Positions 34,654 through 42,953 are shown, counted from the stretch's first letter. The stretch: DNA of 43,582 nucleotides from Propionibacterium acidifaciens DSM 21887 (GCF_000426605.1 NZ_AUFR01000027.1:1-43582); one strand, 5' to 3'. The notes: generated from the letters alone by a model not told the origin. Translations and numbers: made by a program.

Positions 34654-35611
34654 GCCAGGACGGCCGACCGGGTCGGACCCGCTGGTGATCACCGGGTACG
34701 GGCACTACTTCCCCGAGGATCGAAGGGCGCTCGATGGATTTCCGGCGCTGCGTCCCGGACATCCGGAACAGGCAGTGGTCGGTCACGCGGTCCCGAACTC
34801 ACGGCACGTGTGCGCACCGGGCGAGGGAGTGGAGGAACTGGCCCTGGCTGCTGGGCGGCAAGCGTTGCAGGATGCGGGTCGTCAGCCGAACGAGGTCGAC
34901 CTGCTGATCCTCTCCTCCTGGACGAACCCGATCCCGTTGCCGGCCCGAGCGCCGGCAGTCGCCGCGCGGCTCGGGTCCTCGCGAGCCCTGGCCTTCGATC
35001 TCAACGCAGCCTGTCTGGGTTTCCTGCTCGGCCTGCGACTGGCAGGAGAGCACCTCCGGAGCAACCCCAGCTCGGTGGTGCTCCTGGTGGCTGCAGACCG
35101 GTTCAGTCAGAGGGTGCGTCCCGGCAGCCGCGGTGAGCTCGTCTGCGGCGACGGTGCGGGCGCGGTGGTGCTCGAGTCCGGCGCGGCAGAGGGGAGCACC
35201 GTGCTGGACGTCGCTCTGCGCTCGGAGGGAGAGCTCGCTGGTGTGGTCACGGTTCGTGGCAAGGGCCAGTGGATCACCAGTCGCGAGGACGTCGCCGAGG
35301 TGGCCTCGGGAGCCATGATCGCCCGGGCGACAGAGGTGCTCGAGCGCTGCGGGCTTGGCCTGCCCGATATCGACTGGGCCGTCCCGCACTCCGGGACGGC
35401 CCAGGTGCTGGAGAACCTGCACGGCCGTCTGGGGCTTCCCCCGGAGCAGGTGCTCACCAACTACCAGCACCGGGCCAACACCGGGAGCGCCACGATCCCG
35501 TCGAGTCTTTCGGAGTTTCGACGCAGTGGCCATCTCCGGGCCGGGGACCTGGTCCTGGCCCCGTCTGTCGGTTCCGGCTGGTACTCCGGGGCCATGCTGC
35601 TGAGGATGTGA
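34637..35611 (+). CDS. FabH-like synthase, paralog of the leftward-operon enzyme
   Basis: A 324-residue KAS III fold with C126 (DLNAACLGFLLG), H251 (WAVPHSGTAQV) and N281 (HRANTGSATIP). It shares WTNPIPLPARAP-type and RFSQRVRPGSRGEL segments with the synthase at 29400. The two are more like each other than like the adjacent enzyme, suggesting duplication. The GTG at 34637 or ATG at 34646 may be the start; the former overlaps the upstream gene. Its GTG-type coupling continues to the SDR downstream. Confidence 0.85.
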   Translation: MTGMPEPGRPTGSDPLVITGYGHYFPEDRRALDGFPALRPGHPEQAVVGHAVPNSRHVCAPGEGVEELALAAGRQALQDAGRQPNEVDLLILSSWTNPIPLPARAPAVAARLGSSRALAFDLNAACLGFLLGLRLAGEHLRSNPSSVVLLVAADRFSQRVRPGSRGELVCGDGAGAVVLESGAAEGSTVLDVALRSEGELAGVVTVRGKGQWITSREDVAEVASGAMIARATEVLERCGLGLPDIDWAVPHSGTAQVLENLHGRLGLPPEQVLTNYQHRANTGSATIPSSLSEFRRSGHLRAGDLVLAPSVGSGWYSGAMLLRM

Positions 35612-36432
35612 TCCGGGCCATGCCGGAGAGACACGCCGCTCGCCGCGCGGTGGTGGTGGGTGGTAGCCGAGGGATCGGCGCCGCCACCAGCCTTCGCCTC
35701 GCTCGTGAGGGCTGGCAGGTGGTCGTCCTGTCACGCGACGAGGAGGTCGGCGGACGCTTGGTGCGACGTGCGGCTGACGTCGGGTGCAGGGGAGTCGAGT
35801 GGCGATTCGGTGACGTGACCGACGCAGGACAGATGGATTCTGCCTTCGACAGGCTCCGCGAGGAGGGAGGGGTGTCCGCCTGCGTCGTGACCGCGGGTCG
35901 GAACCTTTCGGCGCCCCTACTGCGGCGCACCCCGACAGGCTGGCAGCGGCACGATCCAGAGGCGTGGCGGGAGCTGGTAGACCTCAACCTGACTGGCACC
36001 TTCAACGCCGCACGCAGCGCCGCGCCGTTGCTCGCAGAGGCGGGCGACTCGACTCTGGTGCTCCTGTCGAGCTGCTCACGGCATGGGTCGGCAGGCCAAG
36101 GGGCGTACTCGGCGACAAAGGCGGCGATCTCCTCGCTCGCTCGCACGTGGGCCTTCGAGTTGGGCCGGCTCGGTATCCGGGTGCTTGCGGTGGCGCCCGG
36201 AGTGGTGGACGGAGAGGCCTTGGCCCGCCGTTTCACCGCGGAGCCGATGTATCGGCGGTACATGCAAGATCTCGCAGACCACCAGGCGCTTCCCGGCTTC
36301 GTGCCGGAGGAGGAGGTGGCTTCTGCTGTCGCTTTCGCTCTGGAGAGCACGTCGATGACGGGAACCACCCTGGAGATCGACGCGGGCGGCTTCCCGGCTC
36401 GGCTGGTTCGCAGCTCCGTCAGGGGTCGATGA
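35608..36432 (+). CDS. SDR oxidoreductase
   Basis: A 274-residue classical SDR: GGSRGIGAA (18-26), VVTAGRNL, catalytic Ser about 154, Y167 and K171 (AYSATKAAISS), VAPGVVDG, and TGTTLEIDAGG. It is a likely ketoreductase closing the rightward operon. The GTG at 35608 overlaps the synthase stop (ATGTGA); an ATG at 35620 is equally possible. The 3' end overlaps the convergent response-regulator gene by 14 bases. Confidence 0.86.
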   Translation: MIRAMPERHAARRAVVVGGSRGIGAATSLRLAREGWQVVVLSRDEEVGGRLVRRAADVGCRGVEWRFGDVTDAGQMDSAFDRLREEGGVSACVVTAGRNLSAPLLRRTPTGWQRHDPEAWRELVDLNLTGTFNAARSAAPLLAEAGDSTLVLLSSCSRHGSAGQGAYSATKAAISSLARTWAFELGRLGIRVLAVAPGVVDGEALARRFTAEPMYRRYMQDLADHQALPGFVPEEEVASAVAFALESTSMTGTTLEIDAGGFPARLVRSSVRGR

Positions 36433-37063
36433 GACCGACGCGTATCGCATAGCGTGTCAGCTCCACCCGGTTGGTGAGGCCCAGCTTGGTCAGGATCCGG
36501 CTCCGATGACGCTCCACCGTCTTCTCGCTGAGGAAGAGCTCCTCCGAGATCTGCCGTCCAGACCATCCCTCCGCGATGAGCGCGAGGACGTCGCGTTCGC
36601 GCTCGGTCAGGATAGCGTGGTCACCGTTGATGAGGTGCTGCTTGAGCAGGGTGCGGATCGTGCCGGTGAACAGGACCGGCTCGTCCCTGAAGGCTGCGAG
36701 GCAGGCTTCGGCGAGGTCTTCGCCGCTCACCGACTTGTGCACGAAGCCGGAGGCTCCGACCCTGAGTGCTTCGAAGAGATAGGGATCGCTCTGGTTGATC
36801 GACATGAGAAGAACCCGTGTGCGGGGCGACGCGGCGGAGATCATCCGGCTGGCCTCGAAACCGGACAGGCCCGGCATTGAGACGTCGAGGAGCGCCAGGT
36901 CGGCCCGGTGGGTCTGTACCGCCTGCACCGCCCGCGCCCCATCCTCGCACTCAGCCACGACCTCCAGCCGAGGGTCATTGTCCAGCATCAGACGGACGCC
37001 TTGGCGCAGCATGGCATGATCATCGGCCAAGACGATGCGGACGGGTCCGCTCGCGGCGGTCAC
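36419..37063 (-). CDS. NarL/LuxR-type response regulator
   Basis: A 214-residue regulator. The receiver has the acidic pair DD (14-15), phosphoacceptor D60 (LALLDVSMPG), Thr/Ser switch (LLMSI) and Lys (FVHKSV). The LuxR helix-turn-helix is LTERERDVLALIAEGWSGRQ with SEKTVERHRSRILTKLGL. The GTG at 37063 overlaps the kinase stop (GTGA). It is the natural partner of the histidine kinase next door and a good candidate for binding the dyad at 30508. It ends inside the 3' end of the rightward operon's SDR. Confidence 0.93.
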   Translation of the reverse strand: MTAASGPVRIVLADDHAMLRQGVRLMLDNDPRLEVVAECEDGARAVQAVQTHRADLALLDVSMPGLSGFEASRMISAASPRTRVLLMSINQSDPYLFEALRVGASGFVHKSVSGEDLAEACLAAFRDEPVLFTGTIRTLLKQHLINGDHAILTERERDVLALIAEGWSGRQISEELFLSEKTVERHRSRILTKLGLTNRVELTRYAIRVGLIDP

Positions 37064-38034
37064 GGCTCGGTCCTCACAGATCCGGATGAGGGCGGGAGAG
37101 GAACTCGCACTTCGACGCTCGTACCGATGTCGGGGATGGCCACGATCGAGAGCTCACCGTGTATCATGGCGGCGCGTTCCTGCATGCCCTGCTGTCCGCT
37201 GCCCGGTGTGCCGGTCCGGCCGGTCCCGTCGTCCCGGATGCTCAACAGCAGTCGGTCTGCGTGCTCGCAGAGAACCATGGTCGCTCGTGTCGCGTGTGCA
37301 TGGCGCACGACGTTGGTCACTGCCTCTTGGGCGATCCGGTACAGCGCGAGCTCGGTGTTCGGCGGCCAACGTCTGGGGCTGGGGCTTCGCTGCAGGCTGC
37401 AAGTGAGCTGGAGGTCGGTGGTCTCGTTGATCCGGTGGCAGAGCTCGCGCAGCGCGGGGACGAGCCCGAGGTCGTCTAGCGAGCCGGGACGGAGCCGGGT
37501 GGATATCGTCCGCACCGTGTCGAGCGTCTCGCGGAGGGTACTGCTGAGCGCACTCATCTCCGGGTCGGGGGCGTGCAGAGCAGAGCCGTTGATGCTTGCG
37601 GAGCGCACTTGGTGGAGCGCGAGGGTAAGGCTCTGACCGACCTCGTCGTGCAGCTCTCTGGCGATGCGGCGCCGCTCGGACTCCTGAGCCTCAAGGGCGA
37701 GAAGGGCCGCGTGATGCCGTTGCCGGCCCATGCGGGTCACGAGCAGGTTGAATTCGGACGCCAGTCGGCCCACCTCGTCGTCACGGTAGACGCGCACGGG
37801 CATGTTCGGCCGCTCGGTGCTCTCCTGCAAGGCGGTGTGCAGCTCGCGCAGAGGGTCGAGGCTGCTGCTGACCAGCAGCGCGGAGATCGTGAGCGCGACG
37901 AGTGAGCCGAGCGCCGTCAGCGCCAGCCCCAGCGTGACGTTGCCCGGTTGATTCCAGACCGCGACGATGACGACCGCTGCCGCAATGAGGCATGTCACCA
38001 GCGGAGGAAGATACAGGCGCCAGAAAAGTGACAT
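37060..38034 (-). CDS. NarL-type sensor histidine kinase
   Basis: A 324-325-residue kinase with two N-terminal membrane helices (LVTCLIAAAVVIVAVW and LALTALGSLVALTISALLV), separated by a very short external loop, then a HAMP-like linker (LDPLRELHTAL, DDEVGRLASEFN). HisKA_3 (RRIARELHDEVGQSL, His about 130) and the ATPase domain (LYRIAQEAVTNVVRHA, DDGTG) follow. The small extracellular part suggests sensing in or near the membrane, for example of a lipophilic product. ATG codons occur at 38037 and 38034. A TAGAAT box 7 bases before the second, without a ribosome site, suggests a leaderless transcript starting there. Confidence 0.9.
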   Translation of the reverse strand: MSLFWRLYLPPLVTCLIAAAVVIVAVWNQPGNVTLGLALTALGSLVALTISALLVSSSLDPLRELHTALQESTERPNMPVRVYRDDEVGRLASEFNLLVTRMGRQRHHAALLALEAQESERRRIARELHDEVGQSLTLALHQVRSASINGSALHAPDPEMSALSSTLRETLDTVRTISTRLRPGSLDDLGLVPALRELCHRINETTDLQLTCSLQRSPSPRRWPPNTELALYRIAQEAVTNVVRHAHATRATMVLCEHADRLLLSIRDDGTGRTGTPGSGQQGMQERAAMIHGELSIVAIPDIGTSVEVRVPLPPSSGSVRTEP

Positions 38035-38048
38035 CATTATTATTCTAG

Positions 38049-38400
38049 CAAATGTCGAAAGCCTCTCGGGGGCGCCGAGCCAGCTCTTGTGCCACGAAGT
38101 TTTCTAGGGAGTGGCCGATCACCGCGCCCGATCCTTCCCGATCTCGTCGAGGAGGTGGGGGACGTCTCCGACGAGGTCCATCGGCTCGGTGGACTCGCAC
38201 CCGGGCGGCCGTCGTGCCCGCGCAGGTCGAGCACGAGGCTGCGGCAGCCCGCCTCGACGAGGGGCGGGGATCTGTGGGTCGGACATGTGGTGGTCCATCC
38301 CGGCGTCATGGAGCATCACGATCAGCGGACCGTCGCGAGGTCCGGTCTGGACCGGGCAGCCTGATCGAGGGCAACGAGGCTGACGGGGGAACGGGGGCAG
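38049..38400 (-). pseudogene. Frameshifted alpha/beta-hydrolase remnant
   Basis: Leftward, three frames in turn spell one hydrolase start: GPRDGPLIVMLHDAGMDHHM with DPQIPA, then LVEAGCRSLVLDLRGHDG, then EPMDLVGDVPHLLDEIG, then VIGHSLENFVAQELARRP. These correspond to the oxyanion HG region, the RGHG loop and the nucleophile elbow (GHSxGG, here GHSLEN). At least three frame changes and the loss of the lid and His-containing part show it is dead. It is cut off where the kinase promoter begins. It could be the relic of a thioesterase-like gene of the cluster or of an older resident gene. Confidence 0.65.
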
Positions 38401-38593
38401 GGGGAGAGCGCACGGCGCGGAGTGTGGACGGTGGCGGGGCGGCGGTCGTTCTTGGGCCCTGCTCCTTTCAGGATTGGGGGTAAACCCCCTGTTCGTCGTG
38501 TCGTTTCCTCGGGAGGATGTCTGTGGTGAGCGGAACCGGGCCAGCACGAGGAGCCGATGCATGCAGGGCGTGGGAAGCGGTCGAAGGACTTCG
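38401..38593. other. Short intergenic region before the LuxR-type regulator
   Basis: No gene is supported. The ribosome site GAAGGA precedes the ATG at 38594. Part of this stretch may have encoded the N-terminus of the hydrolase remnant on the opposite strand. No promoter consensus was identified with confidence. Confidence 0.35.
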
Positions 38594-39271
38594 ATGAGAC
38601 GTCGGGAGGACACGGTGGTGGCTGCTGCGGTGGTCGATACTCGGCCGACAGCGCGGATCGGGGCGATGAGTGTGCTCGAGAAGCAGTGGCCCACTTGGCA
38701 GGTCTTTTCAGCGTCATCGGAGGAGGAGTTCGGCCGTCTCGCCGGGGAGCAGCATTTCGATCTCGTGCTCACCGATCTGCACCTGCAGCGGAACCTCGAC
38801 GGCTTGGACCTGTGCAGGTTCGCCAAGCGGTCCTGGGAGGGGACATCGACCCTTGTCTTCGCCGAGGACCAGGACCCGGACACGATCCTCGCCGCCATTA
38901 CCTCGCGGGTCGTGGACGGGATAGTGCAGCGGACGGCGTGCGTCTCGAGCCTGGTCAGCGCCATCGCCTCGGTGCTGGAGGGTTATCAGGCCTGGCGGTT
39001 CGATGCCCCGACGCCGGGGAACGCCCTTCCCAACGAGCCCGGACCGGCCGATCTGACTCGGCGTGAACGCACCATCCTCGTCCTGCTGTGCAGGCGGTGG
39101 AGCAACCGGGAGATCGCGCAGGAGCTGCACCTAGCGGAGCAGACCGTCAAGAACAACCTCAGCACCATCTACGGCAAGCTCGGCGTCAATGGTCGAACAG
39201 AGTTCTATGCCAGTGCCAAGGGGCAGGATCTGCCCATTTACCACGTCTCCTCGGAGGTGATCTCTGTATGA
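38594..39271 (+). CDS. Atypical receiver-LuxR transcriptional regulator
   Basis: A 225-residue protein. The N-terminal domain resembles a receiver (VVAAAVVDTRPTARIG, D61 in LVLTDLHLQ) but has only one acidic residue in the first loop, and the conserved Lys is replaced (GIVQRTA). The C-terminal helix-turn-helix is LTRRERTILVLLCRRWSNRE with AEQTVKNNLSTIYGKLGV, typical LuxR. It may act without phosphorylation, as an orphan regulator. The start at 38594 is set by GAAGGA upstream. Its stop overlaps the ABC ATPase start (ATGA), suggesting it regulates the transporter run it begins. Confidence 0.8.
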   Translation: MRRREDTVVAAAVVDTRPTARIGAMSVLEKQWPTWQVFSASSEEEFGRLAGEQHFDLVLTDLHLQRNLDGLDLCRFAKRSWEGTSTLVFAEDQDPDTILAAITSRVVDGIVQRTACVSSLVSAIASVLEGYQAWRFDAPTPGNALPNEPGPADLTRRERTILVLLCRRWSNREIAQELHLAEQTVKNNLSTIYGKLGVNGRTEFYASAKGQDLPIYHVSSEVISV

Positions 39272-40191
39272 CCACTCCTCTTCTTGAGTGCGTCTCCCTG
39301 ACCAAGCGGTTCGGTGACCTCACCGCGGTCGACAGTGTCGACTTGGCGGTGTACCCCGGGCAGGTCTTGGGTTATGCCGGACCGAACGGAGCCGGGAAGA
39401 CCACGACCATCCGGATGATGATGGGCCTCACCCGGCCGACCGAGGGCCGCGTCAGGATCCTCGGTCAGGACCCTTTTGCCACGCCACGGGTGCGGCGGCG
39501 GGTCGCGTACCTGCCGGCCGAGCTCCACTTGGACAGTCATCTGACCGTGGCCCAGACGCTCGATTTCTGGGCGCGGGTGCGTTCTGACGTCGATCCTGCC
39601 TATCGGGACGAGCTGTGCCAGAGGCTGGCTCTGGACCCGAGCCGCACCACCCGCAACCTCTCGACTGGCAACAAGCGCAAGATCGGGCTCGTCGGAGTCT
39701 TCATGGGCCGGCCCGACCTGCTGATTCTGGACGAGCCGACGAGCGGCTTGGACCCCCTGCTGCAGGAGGAGTTCCAGACCATGGTCAACGAGTGCAAGTT
39801 CCGCGGTCAGGCGGTGCTGCTGTCCTCGCACATCCTCTCCGAGATCGAGGCCGTCGCAGACTCGGTGGCGGTGATCCGTGCCGGTCAGATCCTCGCACGC
39901 GGTCCGATGTCGGAGCTGCTCCAGCGCTCCGATCGTCATGTGCGGGTCCGGCTGAACGCACCGGCAGTGATCCCGCAGTCGATCAAGCAGCTTCCGGGGC
40001 TGCAGTCGGCCGAACTGCTCTCCAGCGACGTCATTGATATCGTCTGGCGCGGTCCGGTCAAGCCGTTGCTGCAGGAGCTGGTCCGCCTGCCAGTCGACAG
40101 CATCCTGGCGCCCGAACCAAACCTGGGTGAGGCGTTCATGTCCTTCTACTCGCAGGGGTCCGGCGCAATGCCGGCCGCCGAGACGGCCTAG
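39268..40191 (+). CDS. ABC transporter ATP-binding protein (ABC-2 exporter type)
   Basis: A 307-residue ATPase with Walker A GPNGAGKTTT, signature LSTGNKRKIG (a variant of LSGG), Walker B LLILDEPTSGLDP and switch His in SSHILSE. A C-terminal extension of about 80 residues is typical for DrrA-like drug or lipid exporters. It pairs with the downstream permease (14-base gap with a GAGGAGG site) and likely exports the island's product or gives self-protection. Confidence 0.92.
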   Translation: MTTPLLECVSLTKRFGDLTAVDSVDLAVYPGQVLGYAGPNGAGKTTTIRMMMGLTRPTEGRVRILGQDPFATPRVRRRVAYLPAELHLDSHLTVAQTLDFWARVRSDVDPAYRDELCQRLALDPSRTTRNLSTGNKRKIGLVGVFMGRPDLLILDEPTSGLDPLLQEEFQTMVNECKFRGQAVLLSSHILSEIEAVADSVAVIRAGQILARGPMSELLQRSDRHVRVRLNAPAVIPQSIKQLPGLQSAELLSSDVIDIVWRGPVKPLLQELVRLPVDSILAPEPNLGEAFMSFYSQGSGAMPAAETA

Positions 40192-40205
40192 AGGAGGTTC
40201 AGCAG

Positions 40206-41012
40206 ATGTCACTTTCATACCTGAGGTTGACCCGGCACTCGTTGCGGACTCAGCGCCGTACCCTGCTGGTCTGGGTCGTCGCCATCTTCCTGCTCGGGCT
40301 GCTGACCGTGACGGTCTGGCCGTCCATGAAGGACAACGATGCCTTGTCGAGCTTCTCGGAGGGGTTGCCACCTGACCTTGCCGCCTCCCTCGGAATGACG
40401 GACATGACCACCCCCAGCGGGTATCTCATGGGCAACCTGTACGCGATGCTGGTGCCCCTGCTCTTGGCGGTGGCGGGCATCGCCACGGTGTCCTCCTCTG
40501 TGAGTCGGGACGAGTACGACGGGCGTCTGGAGGTGCTCTTCACCTTCGCGGTGTCCCGGGCGACGATTCTGCTCGCTCGCCTCACGGCGGCGTGCCTCCT
40601 GGTCCTGGGGACCTCCTTGGCGCTGTTCGCCGCGGTCGTGGTGGGCCGGCAGTTCTTCGAGGTGGACGTCCCTTGGAGGGGGCTGTTGGCGATCACCCTG
40701 GTCACCTTGTTGTTCGCCGTGTTCCATGCCTGCCTCACCTATGGGTTCGCAGCGTGTGGTGCTCCGCCGGCGGTCAGTCTCGGCGTGCCGCTCGTCGTCC
40801 TCGTCGGCGGCTACATGCTCCGCTCGCTGGCCCCCCTGGTGGAGGGGACGGATGATCTGCGACGCCTCTCGCCCTGGGAGTGGGCTCTGGCAGAGGACCC
40901 ACTGGCTGGAGATGTGTCTGGCGGAGGGCTGCTCCTGCTGGTCCTGCTCGCGGTGGTCGCCGTGGTGATCGGTACCGTCGTCGTCGTGAGGCGTGATGTG
41001 CATGCGCCGTGA
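40206..41012 (+). CDS. ABC-2 type transporter permease
   Basis: A 268-residue membrane protein with six predicted helices, including TLLVWVVAIFLLGLLTVTVW, the YAMLVPLLLAVAGIATVSSS segment, and LLLLVLLAVVAVVIGTVVVV at the end. SSVSRDEYDGRLEVLF is the coupling-type segment of ABC-2 exporters. It forms the membrane half of the exporter with the upstream ATPase. GAGGAGG precedes the ATG. Its end overlaps the racemase start. Confidence 0.88.
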   Translation: MSLSYLRLTRHSLRTQRRTLLVWVVAIFLLGLLTVTVWPSMKDNDALSSFSEGLPPDLAASLGMTDMTTPSGYLMGNLYAMLVPLLLAVAGIATVSSSVSRDEYDGRLEVLFTFAVSRATILLARLTAACLLVLGTSLALFAAVVVGRQFFEVDVPWRGLLAITLVTLLFAVFHACLTYGFAACGAPPAVSLGVPLVVLVGGYMLRSLAPLVEGTDDLRRLSPWEWALAEDPLAGDVSGGGLLLLVLLAVVAVVIGTVVVVRRDVHAP

Positions 41013-42183
41013 GACGCAGCCGGAGACTTCCGGCCCATGCCCGTTGGACGGAGTGCGTGTCCTGGAGCTGGGGGGCATCGGTCCGGTGCCCTTCTGCGGG
41101 CTCCTGCTGACCCAGCTAGGGGCGGATGTGGTGCGGGTGGACCGGCCGGGGGGCGTGCCGTCGCCGCTGACTTCCCTCGCCGGTTTCGCCGAGGCAGATC
41201 CGCTGGCCGCCGGCCGCCGGTCGGTGGAGGTGGATTTGAAGTCCTCCTCCGGCGTACAGACGGTGGTCGCACTCGCAAGCAGGGCGGACATCCTCATCGA
41301 GGGCTGGCGCCCTGGGGTCGCGGAGCGGCTTGGGGTTGGTCCCGCTGCGTGCCATGAGGCCAACCCTGCACTGGTCTACGGGCGGATGACCGGGTGGGGG
41401 CAGAGCGGGCCCCTGTCGGCCTCCGCGGGGCACGACATCAACTACGTAGCCCTGACTGGGCTGCTGAGTGCGATCGGCCCGGCCGATGGCGGCCCCGTGG
41501 TGCCGCTGAACCTGCTCGGAGACTTCGGCGGGGGCGCGATGTACTTGGCGGTCGGTGTACTTGCTGCCCTCCACCGCGCACGCCGGACGGGCCGCGGGGA
41601 CGTGGTGGACGCCGCGATCGTGGATGGCGTCAGTCACCTGAGCACGATGGTCCATGGGCTTGCTGCTGCCGGGTTCTGGCAGGAGGGGCGAGGCCGCAAC
41701 GTCGTGGACGGTTCCCTGCCGTACTACACGGTCTACGAGACCGCTGACGGAAAGCACATGGCGGTCGGTGCGCTGGAGCAGCGCTTCTTCGAGGAGATGT
41801 GCAGGGTCTTGGAGATCGAGGTTCCGCCGAACCGCGAGGATCCGCAGATGCACTCTGAGCTGCGTGAGCGTCTGGCGAGGCGGTTCCGGGAACGTTCGCA
41901 GGCCGAGTGGGAGAGGCTCTTCAGCGGTGTGGACGCCTGCGTGTCTCCCGTACGCAGCCTGGTCGAGGCTCGACGGGACTCGCACCTGCGAGCCAGGGGC
42001 GTGTTCGCCCAGCCCGGTGCCGCGGTGCCCGCCGCTGCCCCTCGGTTCTCATGCTCCATGGCGCAGCCGGTCGCTGCCCCGCCCCGCCCTGGGCAGCACC
42101 AGACGGAGGTGTTCCAGGAGTGGGGCGTCGCCGTGCCCGAGGCTGGCCGAGGTGCAGCGGAGCACAGCGGAGGGAAGGGATGA
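40996..42183 (+). CDS. Alpha-methylacyl-CoA racemase (class III CoA-transferase fold)
   Basis: A 395-residue CaiB/BaiF-family protein with the racemase residue set: H146-D147 (SAGHDINYVALTG), D176 (LLGDFGGGAM) and E261 (AVGALEQRF). These match His126, Asp127, Asp156 and Glu241 of the mycobacterial enzyme. The enzyme interconverts 2R and 2S methylacyl-CoA, so it suggests an alpha-methyl-branched CoA intermediate. It lacks the Asp-only pattern of true class III CoA-transferases. Alternative starts at 40993 (GTG) and 41002 (ATG) exist; GTGAGG lies before 40996. It is coupled on both sides (the last overlap is ATGA). Confidence 0.88.
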   Translation: MCMRRETQPETSGPCPLDGVRVLELGGIGPVPFCGLLLTQLGADVVRVDRPGGVPSPLTSLAGFAEADPLAAGRRSVEVDLKSSSGVQTVVALASRADILIEGWRPGVAERLGVGPAACHEANPALVYGRMTGWGQSGPLSASAGHDINYVALTGLLSAIGPADGGPVVPLNLLGDFGGGAMYLAVGVLAALHRARRTGRGDVVDAAIVDGVSHLSTMVHGLAAAGFWQEGRGRNVVDGSLPYYTVYETADGKHMAVGALEQRFFEEMCRVLEIEVPPNREDPQMHSELRERLARRFRERSQAEWERLFSGVDACVSPVRSLVEARRDSHLRARGVFAQPGAAVPAAAPRFSCSMAQPVAAPPRPGQHQTEVFQEWGVAVPEAGRGAAEHSGGKG

Positions 42184-42953
42184 ACAGCAGGGAGATTCTG
42201 TGCGAGAAGGACGGCCCGGTCGTCGTCGTCACGCTCAACCGCCCCGAGGTGCACAACGCGCTCTCGACCGCGATGATCCATGATCTGGTTGCCATCGCCG
42301 AGGAGTACGACCGGGACGAGTCGGCACGGGCACTGCTGATCACCGGTGCGGGCGACCGAGCCTTCTGCGCGGGCCGGGACCTGCGGCTCGGTCACGAGCG
42401 GGGGGTCGGGGAGCGCCACGATGCCTACAGCCCTGAGCAGCGGCTCTTCTCAGAGGTCGGGAAGCCCATCATCGCAGCGGTCAATGGCGCAGCCATCGGC
42501 GGGGGAGCGGAGGTGCTACTGGGGACTGATCTGCGCGTGATGAGCGAGCGTGCCGTCATCGCCCTGCCCGAGGCAACCCTCGGCCTGGTCCCCTACGGCG
42601 GTGCGCACGTGAGGCTGCCCCAGCAGATCCCATGGGCGCACGCCATGGAGATGCTTCTCACGGGCCGGCGTTATTCCGCGCAGGAGGCCTTTCGGCTGGG
42701 CCTGGTCAACTGCGTGGTGCCGCCGGAAGAGGTGCGCGATCGCGCGATGGGGCTCGCTGCCAGGATTGCGCAGAACGCGCCGGTTGCTCTGCGCAAGATC
42801 AAGGAGGCTGTCCGTGCTGCGTACAACCTCAGCTTCCGAGACGCCTTCCACGTCGAGTGGCAGATCGCGACCGAGGCGCTGGCCACCCAGGACGCGCAGG
42901 AGGGTGTCGCTGCATTCCTCGAGAAGCGCGAGCCCGTGTTCCGGGGGAGGTAG
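42180..42953 (+). CDS. Enoyl-CoA hydratase with both catalytic Glu residues
   Basis: A 257-residue crotonase with FCAGRDLRLG, the oxyanion loop AAVNGAAIGGGAEV, E111 and E131 (LPEATLGLVP), 20 residues apart as in rat Glu144/Glu164. It is thus a competent hydratase for 2-enoyl-CoA. In contrast to the crotonase of the leftward operon it should do the standard step. It is last in the coupled run of regulator, exporter, racemase and hydratase. Confidence 0.93.
   Translation: MNSREILCEKDGPVVVVTLNRPEVHNALSTAMIHDLVAIAEEYDRDESARALLITGAGDRAFCAGRDLRLGHERGVGERHDAYSPEQRLFSEVGKPIIAAVNGAAIGGGAEVLLGTDLRVMSERAVIALPEATLGLVPYGGAHVRLPQQIPWAHAMEMLLTGRRYSAQEAFRLGLVNCVVPPEEVRDRAMGLAARIAQNAPVALRKIKEAVRAAYNLSFRDAFHVEWQIATEALATQDAQEGVAAFLEKREPVFRGR

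Noticed and set aside
21937-35611. HMG-synthase beta-branching cassette (HMGS, two crotonases, KS decarboxylase, ACP)
   Set aside because: There is no ACP, the crotonases are in different operons and the FabH-like enzymes have Cys-His-Asn instead of the HMGS pattern.
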